Part shown: positions 36,620 through 44,763 of the stretch, in pieces
Numbering within the stretch: position 1 is the first letter of the stretch
Layout of the letters: every line of letters begins with the position of its first letter
From: CBDAQD01 sp965275905
Lineage (GTDB): Bacteria; Pseudomonadota; Alphaproteobacteria; Rhizobiales; JAJFHC01
Reading direction: 5' to 3'
Length of the DNA: 64,000 nt
Assembly: GCA_965275905.1 (NCBI GenBank)
Contig: CBDHYJ010000078.1
Span: 1 to 64,000, forward strand
Translations under genes and position numbers: made by a program
Notes under the pieces: generated by a model
Told to the model about the DNA's origin: nothing
Databases searched by the model: none
Seen by the model: only the letters and a program-made list of their open reading frames with translations

Positions 36620-38302
36620 ATGGACAACACGTCGCTGATTGCCCGGTTTCGCGAGATTGTCGGCCGGCGCAACGTGCTGACAGGCGCGCGCGCCACCGAG
36701 CGGTTCCGCCGCGGCTTCCGGTCGGGCGAGGGCGAGGCGCTGTGCGTCGTGCGTCCGGGCACGCTGCTGGAACAATGGAAGGTGCTCGAAGCCTGTGTCG
36801 CGGCGGACAAGATCGTCATCATGCAGGCCGCCAACACGGGCCTGACCGAGGGCTCGACCCCTTCGGGCAGCTACGATCGCGACGTCGTACTCATCAATAC
36901 ATGCCGGATGGACGCCATCAAGGAGATCAATGGCGGCCGCCAGGTCATTGCCTTCCCCGGCGCCACGCTGTTTGCACTTGAAAAGCTCCTTGCGCCGCTT
37001 GGCCGCGAGCCTCATTCGGTGATCGGCTCATCCTGCATCGGGGCATCCGTGATCGGCGGCGTCTGCAATAACTCCGGGGGCTCGCTGGTGGAGCGTGGCC
37101 CGTCCTATACGGAACTCTCGCTGTTCGGCCAGATCGGCGAAGACGGGCAATTGCGGCTGGTCAATCACCTCGGTATCGACCTCGGCGACTCGCCTGAGGA
37201 GATCCTGGGCCGGCTTGAAAAGGGTGACTTCGACAGGACCGTGGCGGCGACGAACCTCAAGGCTTCAGACACGGATTACGCCGCGCAGGTCCGCAATGTC
37301 GATGCGGCCACGCCGGCACGGTTCAACGCCGACAAGCGCCGGCTTTACGAGGCGTCCGGCTGCGCCGGCAAGCTCGGGGTCTTTGCCGTTCGCCTCGACA
37401 CATATGCGAAGCCCGACGCCGAGAGGATCTTCTATATCGGAACAAACGACGTTGGCGATCTGACCGAATTGCGCAGGCATATTCTCGCCAATTTCGAGAC
37501 ATTGCCTGTTTCGGCCGAGTATGTGGAGCGCGAAGCCTTCGACATCACCGAACGCTACGGCAAGGACACGGTGATGATGATCGACCGGCTCGGCACCGAC
37601 CGATTGCCGACGTTCTTCGCGCTCAAGGGTGCCGTCGATTCGCGTCTGCGGAATATTCCCGGGCTTGCGAATTTCACCGACCGGTTCATGCAGTTTGTTT
37701 CGCGTCTGACCCCCGCGGTCCTGCCTAAACGGCTTCTGCAGTTTCGTGACCGTTACCGCCACTACCTGATTCTCAAGATGCGGGACGGCGGCATCGACGA
37801 GGCTGCTGAGTTTCTCGCGGATTTCTTCGCTGACCGCGACAGCGACTTCTTCGAATGCGACAGCCGGGAGGCAAAGATCGCGGGGCTGCACCGCTTCGCC
37901 GCCGCGGGCGCGGCGATCAGGTATATGGCAATCCATAGCGCGGAGGTTGAGGACATCATCCCGCTCGACATCGCCCTGCGCCGTAACGACCGCGACTGGT
38001 ATGAGCAACTGCCGCCCGAGATCGAGGATCAACTGGTTCACAAGCTCTACTATGGCCACTTCATGTGCCACGTCCTGCATCAGGACTACATCGTGAAGAA
38101 GGGGGCCGACGCAAAGGCGCTCAAGGCGCAGATGCTTGAAATTCTCGATCAGCGCGGCGCGGAATACCCCGCCGAGCACAATGTCGGCCACCTCTACAAA
38201 GCCAAACCGGATCTCGCCGCCCACTACAGGGCTTGCGATCCGACAAACGCCTTCAATCCCGGCATCGGCAAGACATCGAAAACCAAGAATTATGCCGATT
38301 AA
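36620..38302 (+). CDS. dld: Quinone-dependent D-lactate dehydrogenase
   Basis: 560-residue FAD enzyme at the inner membrane that oxidises D-lactate to pyruvate and reduces quinone. It matches E. coli Dld closely: FRSGEGEALCVVRPG, MQAANTGLTEGSTPSG, REPHSVIGSSCIGASVIGG, FNADKRRLYEASGCAGK, RRNDRDWYEQLPPEI and QYPAEHNVGHLYKA-like text near the C-terminus. ATG 36620 has AGGAG nine bases upstream; the longer frame from 36476 is rejected. It begins 200 bases after the tRNA island ends. Confidence 0.95.
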   Translation: MDNTSLIARFREIVGRRNVLTGARATERFRRGFRSGEGEALCVVRPGTLLEQWKVLEACVAADKIVIMQAANTGLTEGSTPSGSYDRDVVLINTCRMDAIKEINGGRQVIAFPGATLFALEKLLAPLGREPHSVIGSSCIGASVIGGVCNNSGGSLVERGPSYTELSLFGQIGEDGQLRLVNHLGIDLGDSPEEILGRLEKGDFDRTVAATNLKASDTDYAAQVRNVDAATPARFNADKRRLYEASGCAGKLGVFAVRLDTYAKPDAERIFYIGTNDVGDLTELRRHILANFETLPVSAEYVEREAFDITERYGKDTVMMIDRLGTDRLPTFFALKGAVDSRLRNIPGLANFTDRFMQFVSRLTPAVLPKRLLQFRDRYRHYLILKMRDGGIDEAAEFLADFFADRDSDFFECDSREAKIAGLHRFAAAGAAIRYMAIHSAEVEDIIPLDIALRRNDRDWYEQLPPEIEDQLVHKLYYGHFMCHVLHQDYIVKKGADAKALKAQMLEILDQRGAEYPAEHNVGHLYKAKPDLAAHYRACDPTNAFNPGIGKTSKTKNYAD

Positions 38303-38400
38303 GCGGTCCTGTGACCGGCTCCGACGGAATACGCTCTGCCGTCTCTTGATCCGGCCGCCCGCCCGGGAAACCTCCTGAAATCAGGTTCTTGCGCGGCCGA

Positions 38401-38436
38401 CTTACCCAAATGTATGTCAGCTTACCCAAATGGGTA
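38401..38436. promoter_or_regulatory. Tandem operator-like repeats upstream of the TerY-type operon
   Basis: Two direct copies of CTTACCCAAATG (38401-38412, 38421-38432), 20 bases apart, so on the same DNA face. The second extends to a palindrome TACCC-AAAT-GGGTA (38423-38436). The element lies about 100-180 bases before the kinase start and probably binds a regulator. The rest of 38303-38539 shows no gene. Confidence 0.45.
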
Positions 38437-38539
38437 TTGTCCGCTCCCGGACTGTTTCCTAGCGTTTCGCCACCAAGACCTGGGGCATGAGAACAACTGA
38501 GAGACTCACGCATTCGAGGCGACTGCGGGTCGCGGCGCG

Positions 38540-39976
38540 ATGCCGGATTCGCTCGGGCTCGAAGCTCGGACGAACGCTATGGGTACCAGTCTTGACGCTC
38601 GGCCGCTTGGCAAGGGGGAGACGTTCTGGTCATTGAACGGCCAGCGCCAGGGCCTTGTCGGCGATCTTCTGGGGCAGGGCGGTCAGGGCGCGGTACACCG
38701 GGTCGAGTTCAGCTCCGATACCTATGCGCTCAAGTGGTACCACGATCACTACATTGCCGTTGACGGGACGCTGAGAGACAGGCTGCGACGCACCATTGCC
38801 AGAGGCGCTCCGGACAAGCGCTTCCTCTGGCCCCTTGAACTGGTGCAGATGCCGGACCGGCGCGCCTTCGGCTATGTGATGGCGCTCAGGCCTGGCGAGT
38901 ATCGCTGCATCCGCGATCTGCTCGCCCCGCCGCCCAGCCGCATCGTCCTCCCGCTTGAGAAACGGCTGCGGATTTGCCGCCAGATCGCAGACAGTTTCCT
39001 CAACCTTCACGCCGGCGGGTTCTGCTATCAGGACATCAATTTCGGCAATTTCTTCATCCACCCAAACACCGCCGATGTCCTGATCTGCGACAACGACAAC
39101 GTCAATGTCGACGGCGCGGACGCCAGTATCTACGGCACCCGCAAATTCATGGCACCGGAGGTCGTGCGCCGCGAAATCCTGCCAAACACGCGTACCGACC
39201 TGTTCTCGATGGCCGTGCTGTTCTTCTACGTGCTGTTCGGATGGCATCCGCTCGACGGCAAGCGGGAAGCCAATGCCCGGGTCCTGAATGCCGAGGTGGA
39301 GATGGACCTCTACGGCAACAATCCGAAGTTCATCTTCGATCCGTCAGATAACGAAAACGGCCCGGTCGCGCCGATGCACGATGCGGTGGTCTGCCGTTGG
39401 AACTCGCTGCCGCAGCCGCTCCGTGACCTCTTTGTCCGCTCGTTCTGCGAGGGACTGACAGTGCCCAACCGCCGGGTGCTCGAACAGCAATGGCTCAAGG
39501 CATTCGAGCAGATTCGCAGTGCGGTGTTCGAATGCCCGGCCTGCCGTTACGAACATGTCCTCGAGCCGTCTTCGAGCCAGACCGATTCCATTGACTGCGT
39601 CTATTGCGGCCAGGAATTCGAGCAGCCGCCCTTCCTGCAGATCGGCAGGTCCGGTTTCGTGCTGACCCGCGACAAGGCGATCGGGCTCAGGGATATCGGT
39701 GTTCCGGGCGCTGCCTCATGGGACAGCGCGGCTCTGGTGGTCGAGCATCCGACGCGCAAGGGAGTGCTCGGCCTGCGCAACATGATGGAGAAGGCGTGGA
39801 TCGTGCGCTCGGACCGGACCGCGAGTTCTTCGGTGGCTCCCGGAAAAACCGTGATGCTTCTGGACGGTCTGAAAATCGATTTCGGATCGCACAGCGGCAC
39901 CATTCGCGATCCGGCCAACGCGGACCGGCCGGGTCTGAAGGCGGGATCGGATCAGGCGGAGGGCCGGGCGGAATGA
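38540..39976 (+). CDS. Protein kinase-like protein of the TerY-P triad, with zinc ribbon and C-terminal beta-rich domain
   Basis: 478 residues. Kinase fold: glycine loop LGQGGQGAVHRV, ATP-binding Lys in YALKWYHD, catalytic loop CYQDINFGNFFI (Asp and Asn kept, HRD reads YQD), metal site DNDN in place of DFG, and APE motif MAPEVV. After about residue 330 a zinc ribbon follows (CPAC ... CVYC), and the C-terminal 110 residues form a separate domain with HPTRKGVLGLRN that is shared with the membrane protein two genes downstream. Start is uncertain: ATG 38540 or 38579. Its stop overlaps the phosphatase start (ATGA). Kinase-phosphatase-vWA triads are known from tellurite-resistance-type stress systems. 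Confidence 0.8.
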   Translation: MPDSLGLEARTNAMGTSLDARPLGKGETFWSLNGQRQGLVGDLLGQGGQGAVHRVEFSSDTYALKWYHDHYIAVDGTLRDRLRRTIARGAPDKRFLWPLELVQMPDRRAFGYVMALRPGEYRCIRDLLAPPPSRIVLPLEKRLRICRQIADSFLNLHAGGFCYQDINFGNFFIHPNTADVLICDNDNVNVDGADASIYGTRKFMAPEVVRREILPNTRTDLFSMAVLFFYVLFGWHPLDGKREANARVLNAEVEMDLYGNNPKFIFDPSDNENGPVAPMHDAVVCRWNSLPQPLRDLFVRSFCEGLTVPNRRVLEQQWLKAFEQIRSAVFECPACRYEHVLEPSSSQTDSIDCVYCGQEFEQPPFLQIGRSGFVLTRDKAIGLRDIGVPGAASWDSAALVVEHPTRKGVLGLRNMMEKAWIVRSDRTASSSVAPGKTVMLLDGLKIDFGSHSGTIRDPANADRPGLKAGSDQAEGRAE

Positions 39977-40806
39977 CTGAAGTACAGGCGCAGAGCGGCG
40001 GCTGGCTCATTGGCGGTGCATCCGTCATCGGCCCATCGCATCAGCGCCGCGACCTGCCCAATCAGGATGCGCTCCTGTTTACACCCCAAAACGGGCGCGG
40101 GCCCATCATTCGGGCGGCCATTGCCGACGGACATGGCGCGGCCGCGCACCACCGATCGGACCGCGGCGCCCGGTTTGCGGTGGAAAAGTCCATAAGCGTG
40201 CTCGACTGGTTCCTAGAGGACCAGGAGACGATCGATCTCAACGACCTTTCGAACCAGATGATCGAGGCGTGGCGGGTGGCTGTCCTGGAGGACGTCGAGC
40301 AGCACCCGCTTGAGCAGGCGCAGGACAATCCGTTCACGCCCTACGGATGCACGCTTCTGACCGCAGCCGCGACCCGCGACAGTGTCTGCCTGACGCAACT
40401 GGGCGACGGCGACATCCTGCTTGGCTACGAGGACGACACCATCGTTCGTCCTATCGCTCAGGATGCCGGACTGCAGGGGGAGCAGACCTACTCGATATGC
40501 CTGACCGATGCCGGCGAATACGTGAAGACCTGGTTCGCGCACCGCAACTGGGATGACGCCATTCCCGACTTCATCCTGATGGCGACGGACGGGGTCTCCA
40601 AGTCGTTCCGGTCGGAAGACGCTTTTCTGAACGTCGCGGCGGATTACCGCGTGCGCTGCCGGGACTCGCGCGACACCTACCTCAAGACACTCAAGGCACT
40701 TCCGGAGTGGCTGTCCGAACTGGCGGCCAGAGGTGCCGGCGACGACACGACGTTGATATTGGCGGTCCGGACTTCGGATCAGGAGGGGAGCAAGAAAAAT
40801 GACTGA
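39973..40806 (+). CDS. PP2C-family serine/threonine phosphatase of the TerY-P triad
   Basis: 277 residues. The metal-dependent PP2C motifs are RRDLPNQDALL, AIADGHGAA (Asp and Gly of the DGHG box), QLGDGDILLGY, LMATDGVSKSF and GAGDDTTLIL. ATG 39973 overlaps the kinase stop by four bases and the stop overlaps the next start by eight, so expression is coupled. Presumed to reverse phosphorylation by the upstream kinase. Cytoplasmic, no membrane segment. Confidence 0.88.
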   Translation: MTEVQAQSGGWLIGGASVIGPSHQRRDLPNQDALLFTPQNGRGPIIRAAIADGHGAAAHHRSDRGARFAVEKSISVLDWFLEDQETIDLNDLSNQMIEAWRVAVLEDVEQHPLEQAQDNPFTPYGCTLLTAAATRDSVCLTQLGDGDILLGYEDDTIVRPIAQDAGLQGEQTYSICLTDAGEYVKTWFAHRNWDDAIPDFILMATDGVSKSFRSEDAFLNVAADYRVRCRDSRDTYLKTLKALPEWLSELAARGAGDDTTLILAVRTSDQEGSKKND

Positions 40807-42169
40807 CAGACGACCTGACGACATGCCACAGGCGCCTCGGGACTATGACGATGCCTCCTATTCGGAGCTGGTGCCGATCAAGTCTTCGTCGATCAGCATC
40901 ATCAAGAGCCCGCTTTTCTACGTCGTCGCGGCGACAGGCGTTCTGACAATGGCGCTGGTCTACGGGATGTTCTCGTTCGGCCAGACGTCTTCGGTGAAGG
41001 CTCTGATCAACTACGGGCTGGTGGCGATCGCCTATCTCCTGCTGATCGTCCTCGCACTCGTCTATCTCTATTCACGGTCGGACAAGCCGTTCTGGGCGTT
41101 CGCGATCTCATTCGGGATTGTCAGCATCATCTTCATGACGCCGCTCATCCAGTTCATCCTGACGCCGTTCCGGTTCTGGATGCCGAGAAGCTGGATCGGC
41201 AACAATCTGATCTCCCACTATATCTGGATGTTCTTCGGGGCCGGGATGGCCGAAGAGTTCCTGAAGAGTATTCCCGGCCTGATCGGCGCCTGGCTCGCCG
41301 TCAAGGGCACCCATCTTCGCGAAAAGTCCGCCAGGCTCTATGACTGGATGGTCGTTCGGGGCCCGCTGGACGGCCTGATGATGGGCGTTTTCGCGGGCGC
41401 AGCCTTCATCTTCTTTGAAACCGGCTTTGAGTACTTCCCGAGACAGTTCGCGCAGAATCCGGATGCGGCGAAGGGACTGAGCGGTCTGATGCTTCTCATT
41501 CCGCGGGTTTCCGGCGGCATGGTCGGGCACATGTGTTGGGCCGGGATCACGGGGTATTTCATCGGCCTTGTGGTCATGCGTCCCAACGCATGGAAGTTCG
41601 CGCTCTATGCGTGGGTCGGGTCGTCAGCCATTCACGCCATGTGGAACTCGCTGGGCTTCGTTGCCCTGTTCGGACCGCTTTCGATCGGCATCGGCGGACT
41701 GGTCTTCGTGGCCTGTTTCCTGAAGGCAAAGCAGATGGACCAGTCGCTCGGGCGCCAGCAGGACGGCTATGGATCGATTGTCGTCCAGCCCGATGACCGG
41801 CCTTCACCGTCTCCGGCGGCCGCTCCGGCACCGGACGCAACCGCGGCCCCGCCACCTCCGCCGCAAAGCGCGCTGTTCCTCCAGTCCGGCGCTGTCCGCC
41901 TCCCGGTTGTTCCCGGGCAGCAGCTGGACTTCGGGCCGCTCAAGGAGGCCGGCCTCGGCGTCGACGGACTGGGTGCCGAAGTGACCACTCATCCGACGCG
42001 CAAGGACGTGCTGGGTCTGAAGAACACCGGAGACCGCCCCTGGGCCGTGACCTTGAGAGACGGTTCGCAGATCGAGCTTGAAACCGGACGGAACATCCGT
42101 CTTGCGCCGGGCGTCAAGATCAATCTGGGCAACGACGTGACGCTCGATGTCTACGAGAGCGGAGCCTGA
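40799..42169 (+). CDS. PrsW-like intramembrane protease with a soluble C-terminal domain
   Basis: 456 residues. Seven or so membrane spans occupy residues 30-310. PrsW-family motifs are present: EEFLK in GAGMAEEFLKS, FxxxE-type FIFFETGFEY, a His in GGMVGHMCWAG and another in SAIHAMWNSLG, matching the presumed glutamic/histidine active site of the family. A Pro/Ala-rich linker follows, then a roughly 90-residue C-terminal domain with THPTRKDVLGLKN that resembles the C-terminus of the kinase in this operon. This arrangement suggests both proteins dock on the same partner. Proteolysis is inferred from motifs only. Confidence 0.78.
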   Translation: MTDRRPDDMPQAPRDYDDASYSELVPIKSSSISIIKSPLFYVVAATGVLTMALVYGMFSFGQTSSVKALINYGLVAIAYLLLIVLALVYLYSRSDKPFWAFAISFGIVSIIFMTPLIQFILTPFRFWMPRSWIGNNLISHYIWMFFGAGMAEEFLKSIPGLIGAWLAVKGTHLREKSARLYDWMVVRGPLDGLMMGVFAGAAFIFFETGFEYFPRQFAQNPDAAKGLSGLMLLIPRVSGGMVGHMCWAGITGYFIGLVVMRPNAWKFALYAWVGSSAIHAMWNSLGFVALFGPLSIGIGGLVFVACFLKAKQMDQSLGRQQDGYGSIVVQPDDRPSPSPAAAPAPDATAAPPPPPQSALFLQSGAVRLPVVPGQQLDFGPLKEAGLGVDGLGAEVTTHPTRKDVLGLKNTGDRPWAVTLRDGSQIELETGRNIRLAPGVKINLGNDVTLDVYESGA

Positions 42170-42170
42170 G

Positions 42171-42881
42171 ATGGCAGACACCGAAACCCAGATGCCGGGC
42201 ATCGGCGACGCCGATGTCGGACGTCGCCAGCTTCAGGTGGTCTTCATGCTCGACTGCTCGGGATCGATGAGAGGCGAAAAGATTGCTTCGCTGAACTACG
42301 CCATCCGTTCCGCCCTGCCGGAGCTCAGGTCGGTTGCGGGTGAAAATCCCGAAGTGCAGGTCATGGTCAGTGCGGTGGCCTTTGCCGATACCGCGGAATG
42401 GCACATCGACGAACCGACGCCGGTCGAGGAGGTCGAGTGGAAGGATGTCGAGGCCGGCGGCGAAACGGCGATGGGCCAGGCGCTCGATCTGGTCGGCGAA
42501 CTGCTCGATAGCGACAGGATTTCCGGCCGGCAACTGCCTCCCGTCATCCTGCTCGTCACCGACGGATACCCGACCGACGACTTCGATGCAGGCTGCGAGG
42601 CGTTCTTCGCGTCCGAGGTGACCCAGCACGCCATGCGGCTGGCGATCGCCATCGGGGACGGCGCCGATACGGAAACGCTGGAGCGCTACATCGACAGTCC
42701 GAACGGCGAGATCAAGCCGCTGCAGGCGAGGAACGCGCCGGACTTGGTGCGTTACCTGAAATGGGCGACGACGGCGCCGGTCAAGGTCACGTCTGCACCC
42801 AAACTCGGACCGTCAAGTCTCGATGACATCGCGGCGGGCATCGATCACCTCAAGGAAAACGACAGCGAAATCGTCTGGTAG
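42171..42881 (+). CDS. TerY-like von Willebrand factor A domain protein
   Basis: 236 residues, a single vWA domain. The metal-ion-dependent adhesion site is complete: DCSGSM, a Thr in GGETAMGQAL, and Asp in LLVTDGYPTDDF. This matches TerY proteins, which pair with PP2C and kinase genes in the published TerY-P triad. It starts one base after the PrsW-like stop (TGAG ATG). Probably a metal-dependent protein-binding hub in the cytoplasm. Confidence 0.88.
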   Translation: MADTETQMPGIGDADVGRRQLQVVFMLDCSGSMRGEKIASLNYAIRSALPELRSVAGENPEVQVMVSAVAFADTAEWHIDEPTPVEEVEWKDVEAGGETAMGQALDLVGELLDSDRISGRQLPPVILLVTDGYPTDDFDAGCEAFFASEVTQHAMRLAIAIGDGADTETLERYIDSPNGEIKPLQARNAPDLVRYLKWATTAPVKVTSAPKLGPSSLDDIAAGIDHLKENDSEIVW

Positions 42882-42899
42882 CGATTTGGAGAGACTGGA

Positions 42900-43985
42900 A
42901 TGGCTGGCAATAACTACGACGATATAGCGCGGATCCTGAAGGAGGCCGTGAGGCGGTATCCGGACGATGCCTTTGAAGACACCCGGCGCCTGAAGGGTCT
43001 TCTTTCGGATCATCTGTCGGGGCTGAACAACGAGATCAACATCATTATCGGCGCCCTGGAAGAAGGCATTCCGGACCAGCTCAGGACGTCCGGAGAACAG
43101 GGCGTCGACATCACGGTCAATCGTCTTACGGAACGCCTGGAGGAGACCAAGGGCATCCGCGGCGACATTGCCAAGAGCGCCGTCATCGCCATTGCGCACG
43201 CAATGGACCTTTCGGAACTGCCGTCCTCATCTGTCGCCACGATCAGCAAGACGTCGCAGCGACAGACGGACATGCCTCCGTTGAACGATCCGGATCTCAA
43301 TGATGCCGGGGGTGGCGGCGATGACTGGGTCGGCGTATCGGAAGTCGTGGAGGAGGCTCCGCGGGAGAGAAAAACCGGTGGCGGTAACACGGGCGGAGCG
43401 TCGTCGCTGCCCGGAGGTCTGAATGACCTCGTCGAAAAGGTGAAGAAGCAGCCGCTTCTGATCGGTGTCGCCGCGGCGGCCGTCGCCGGCGTGCTCTACT
43501 TCAGCGGCGAGTCCTCGACGCCGCAGCCGCCGCCGGGCCCGCAACCGAGTCCGCAGCCGAGCCCGCCGCCCAATCCGCAACCGAATCCGACGCCGCCGCC
43601 GAATCCGCAGCCGAATCCGCCGCCCAACCCGCAGCCGAATCCGCCGCCGAATCCCAAACCGTTCCGGGGCGGCCCGGCGCCGACGCCTGGTCCGGCGGCC
43701 AACTTCTATTTCGCGGACGACAACCGCAACGTCTGGCGGCCGGCGCCTCAGCACGCCGGTCAGGGATACGGCGCCTTTTCGGCGCGGATCAGCGGCCAGA
43801 ACGTCATCATGAAGTCGCGGCCGACCGGCCAGAGCTCGTTCAGCTTCACGGTCTACAACCAGGCCGGGCAGAAGGTCTTCACCGGTTCCGCCAGGGCGTC
43901 CGACGCGACGCATTTCAAATATTCGTTCCAGGGTAACGGTCAAAGGGGGCAAGGCACGTGGCACGTCAATCACATGCCGAACTGA
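42900..43985 (+). CDS. Membrane protein with helical N-terminus, proline-rich linker and C-terminal beta domain
   Basis: 361 residues, family not recognised. N-terminal 110 residues are helical and charged (YDDIARILKEAVRRYPDDAF ... NRLTERLEETKGIRGDIAK). A membrane helix lies near residues 187-203 (LLIGVAAAAVAGVLYFS), followed by a 55-residue linker of repeated Pro-Asn-Pro-Gln units (43523-43665) and a C-terminal domain of about 100 residues (NFYFADDNRNVWRPAPQH ... GTWHVNHMPN). It resembles a cytoplasmic adaptor tied to a periplasmic sensor. It is 18 bases after the vWA gene and is probably cotranscribed. Confidence 0.75.
   Translation: MAGNNYDDIARILKEAVRRYPDDAFEDTRRLKGLLSDHLSGLNNEINIIIGALEEGIPDQLRTSGEQGVDITVNRLTERLEETKGIRGDIAKSAVIAIAHAMDLSELPSSSVATISKTSQRQTDMPPLNDPDLNDAGGGGDDWVGVSEVVEEAPRERKTGGGNTGGASSLPGGLNDLVEKVKKQPLLIGVAAAAVAGVLYFSGESSTPQPPPGPQPSPQPSPPPNPQPNPTPPPNPQPNPPPNPQPNPPPNPKPFRGGPAPTPGPAANFYFADDNRNVWRPAPQHAGQGYGAFSARISGQNVIMKSRPTGQSSFSFTVYNQAGQKVFTGSARASDATHFKYSFQGNGQRGQGTWHVNHMPN
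43523..43665 (+). repeat. Tandem Pro-Asn-Pro-Gln coding repeats
   Basis: Short in-frame repeats of CCGAATCCGCAG type within the preceding gene, encoding the rigid linker. Coding microsatellite, prone to length change; not a CRISPR. Confidence 0.8.
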
Positions 43986-44025
43986 CGCTCTGGAGGAGTG
44001 TTCGCCGCAACGAAGAGGAAACATC

Positions 44026-44673
44026 ATGAAAAGCCTGAAACTGCAACTCGCTGCGTCACTGCTTTTGCTGTTCTCTGCCGCAACGGCATTCGCGCAACAA
44101 TCCCCGGCCGTGCCGGCCCCGTCGCCGCAGGGACCGAGCTACTACTATATCGATGCCGGAAAGCGCGTCGGGCCGGTGCCGTTTGTCCAGATCGGCGAAC
44201 TGGTGAAGTCCGGGCGGATCAAGCCCGATACCTTTGTCTGGACCGACGGCATGTCCGACTGGCTGCCGGCGAGCAAGGTGTCCCAGCTGGCCGCGATCCT
44301 GCCCAGGAAACCCAAGGGCCCGCCGAAGCTGCCCGACACGGACTGGAAGTCCTTTATGACCGGAACATGGAACTCCGAGATTACTCAGCAGCAGCAGGGG
44401 ATCGTGACGATCGTGCGGACCACGCAGACGTTCTCCGCAGACGGGACGTGGTACGGGCTGTTCGAGACGTCCGCCAGTTCCCAGGGGCTGCAGGTTCCGC
44501 CAGTGACAAGCCAGGCACAGGGGAAGTGGGATGCGAAAAAGGTTCATGGAGAAACCTTCACGATCACCGTGACGGTGAACAATCAAAGTGAGGTCAACAA
44601 GATGAAGCGGCTGGGCCCGAACCTCGTGCGCAACGAGAGCAGCGGATTCGACGCGCGCCGCATTGCGCAGTGA
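44026..44673 (+). CDS. Exported GYF_2-domain protein
   Basis: 215 residues. A signal peptide ends near TAFAQ. Residues 38-85 form a GYF_2-like domain: YYYIDAGKRVGPVPFVQIGELVKSG and FVWTDGMSDWLPASKV. The C-terminal half (TDWKSFMTGTWNSEI ... TFTITVTVNNQSE) looks like a small beta-barrel lipocalin-type domain. GYF domains bind proline-rich peptides, and the preceding gene encodes a proline-rich periplasmic linker, so an interaction is plausible (inference). GAGGAAA precedes the ATG. Confidence 0.8.
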   Translation: MKSLKLQLAASLLLLFSAATAFAQQSPAVPAPSPQGPSYYYIDAGKRVGPVPFVQIGELVKSGRIKPDTFVWTDGMSDWLPASKVSQLAAILPRKPKGPPKLPDTDWKSFMTGTWNSEITQQQQGIVTIVRTTQTFSADGTWYGLFETSASSQGLQVPPVTSQAQGKWDAKKVHGETFTITVTVNNQSEVNKMKRLGPNLVRNESSGFDARRIAQ

Positions 44674-44698
44674 CGACCGCCTGAACTTGGCTAGGATG

Positions 44699-44727
44699 TG
44701 CCCCCGGCCGGTCGACGGCCGGGGGCA
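44699..44727. terminator. Strong GC stem-loop between the TerY-type operon and the hydrolase gene
   Basis: 12-bp perfect stem (44699-44710 with 44716-44727), five-base loop, 26 bases after the GYF gene stop. No T tract, so it may attenuate rather than terminate, or protect the upstream transcript. Confidence 0.5.
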
Positions 44728-44763
44728 TCAAGACGGAACAAGGCGGTGCCGCCTGCGGGAAAA

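Noticed and set aside
43523..43665. Short repeats that could suggest a CRISPR
   Set aside because: They are in-frame proline codon repeats without spacers.
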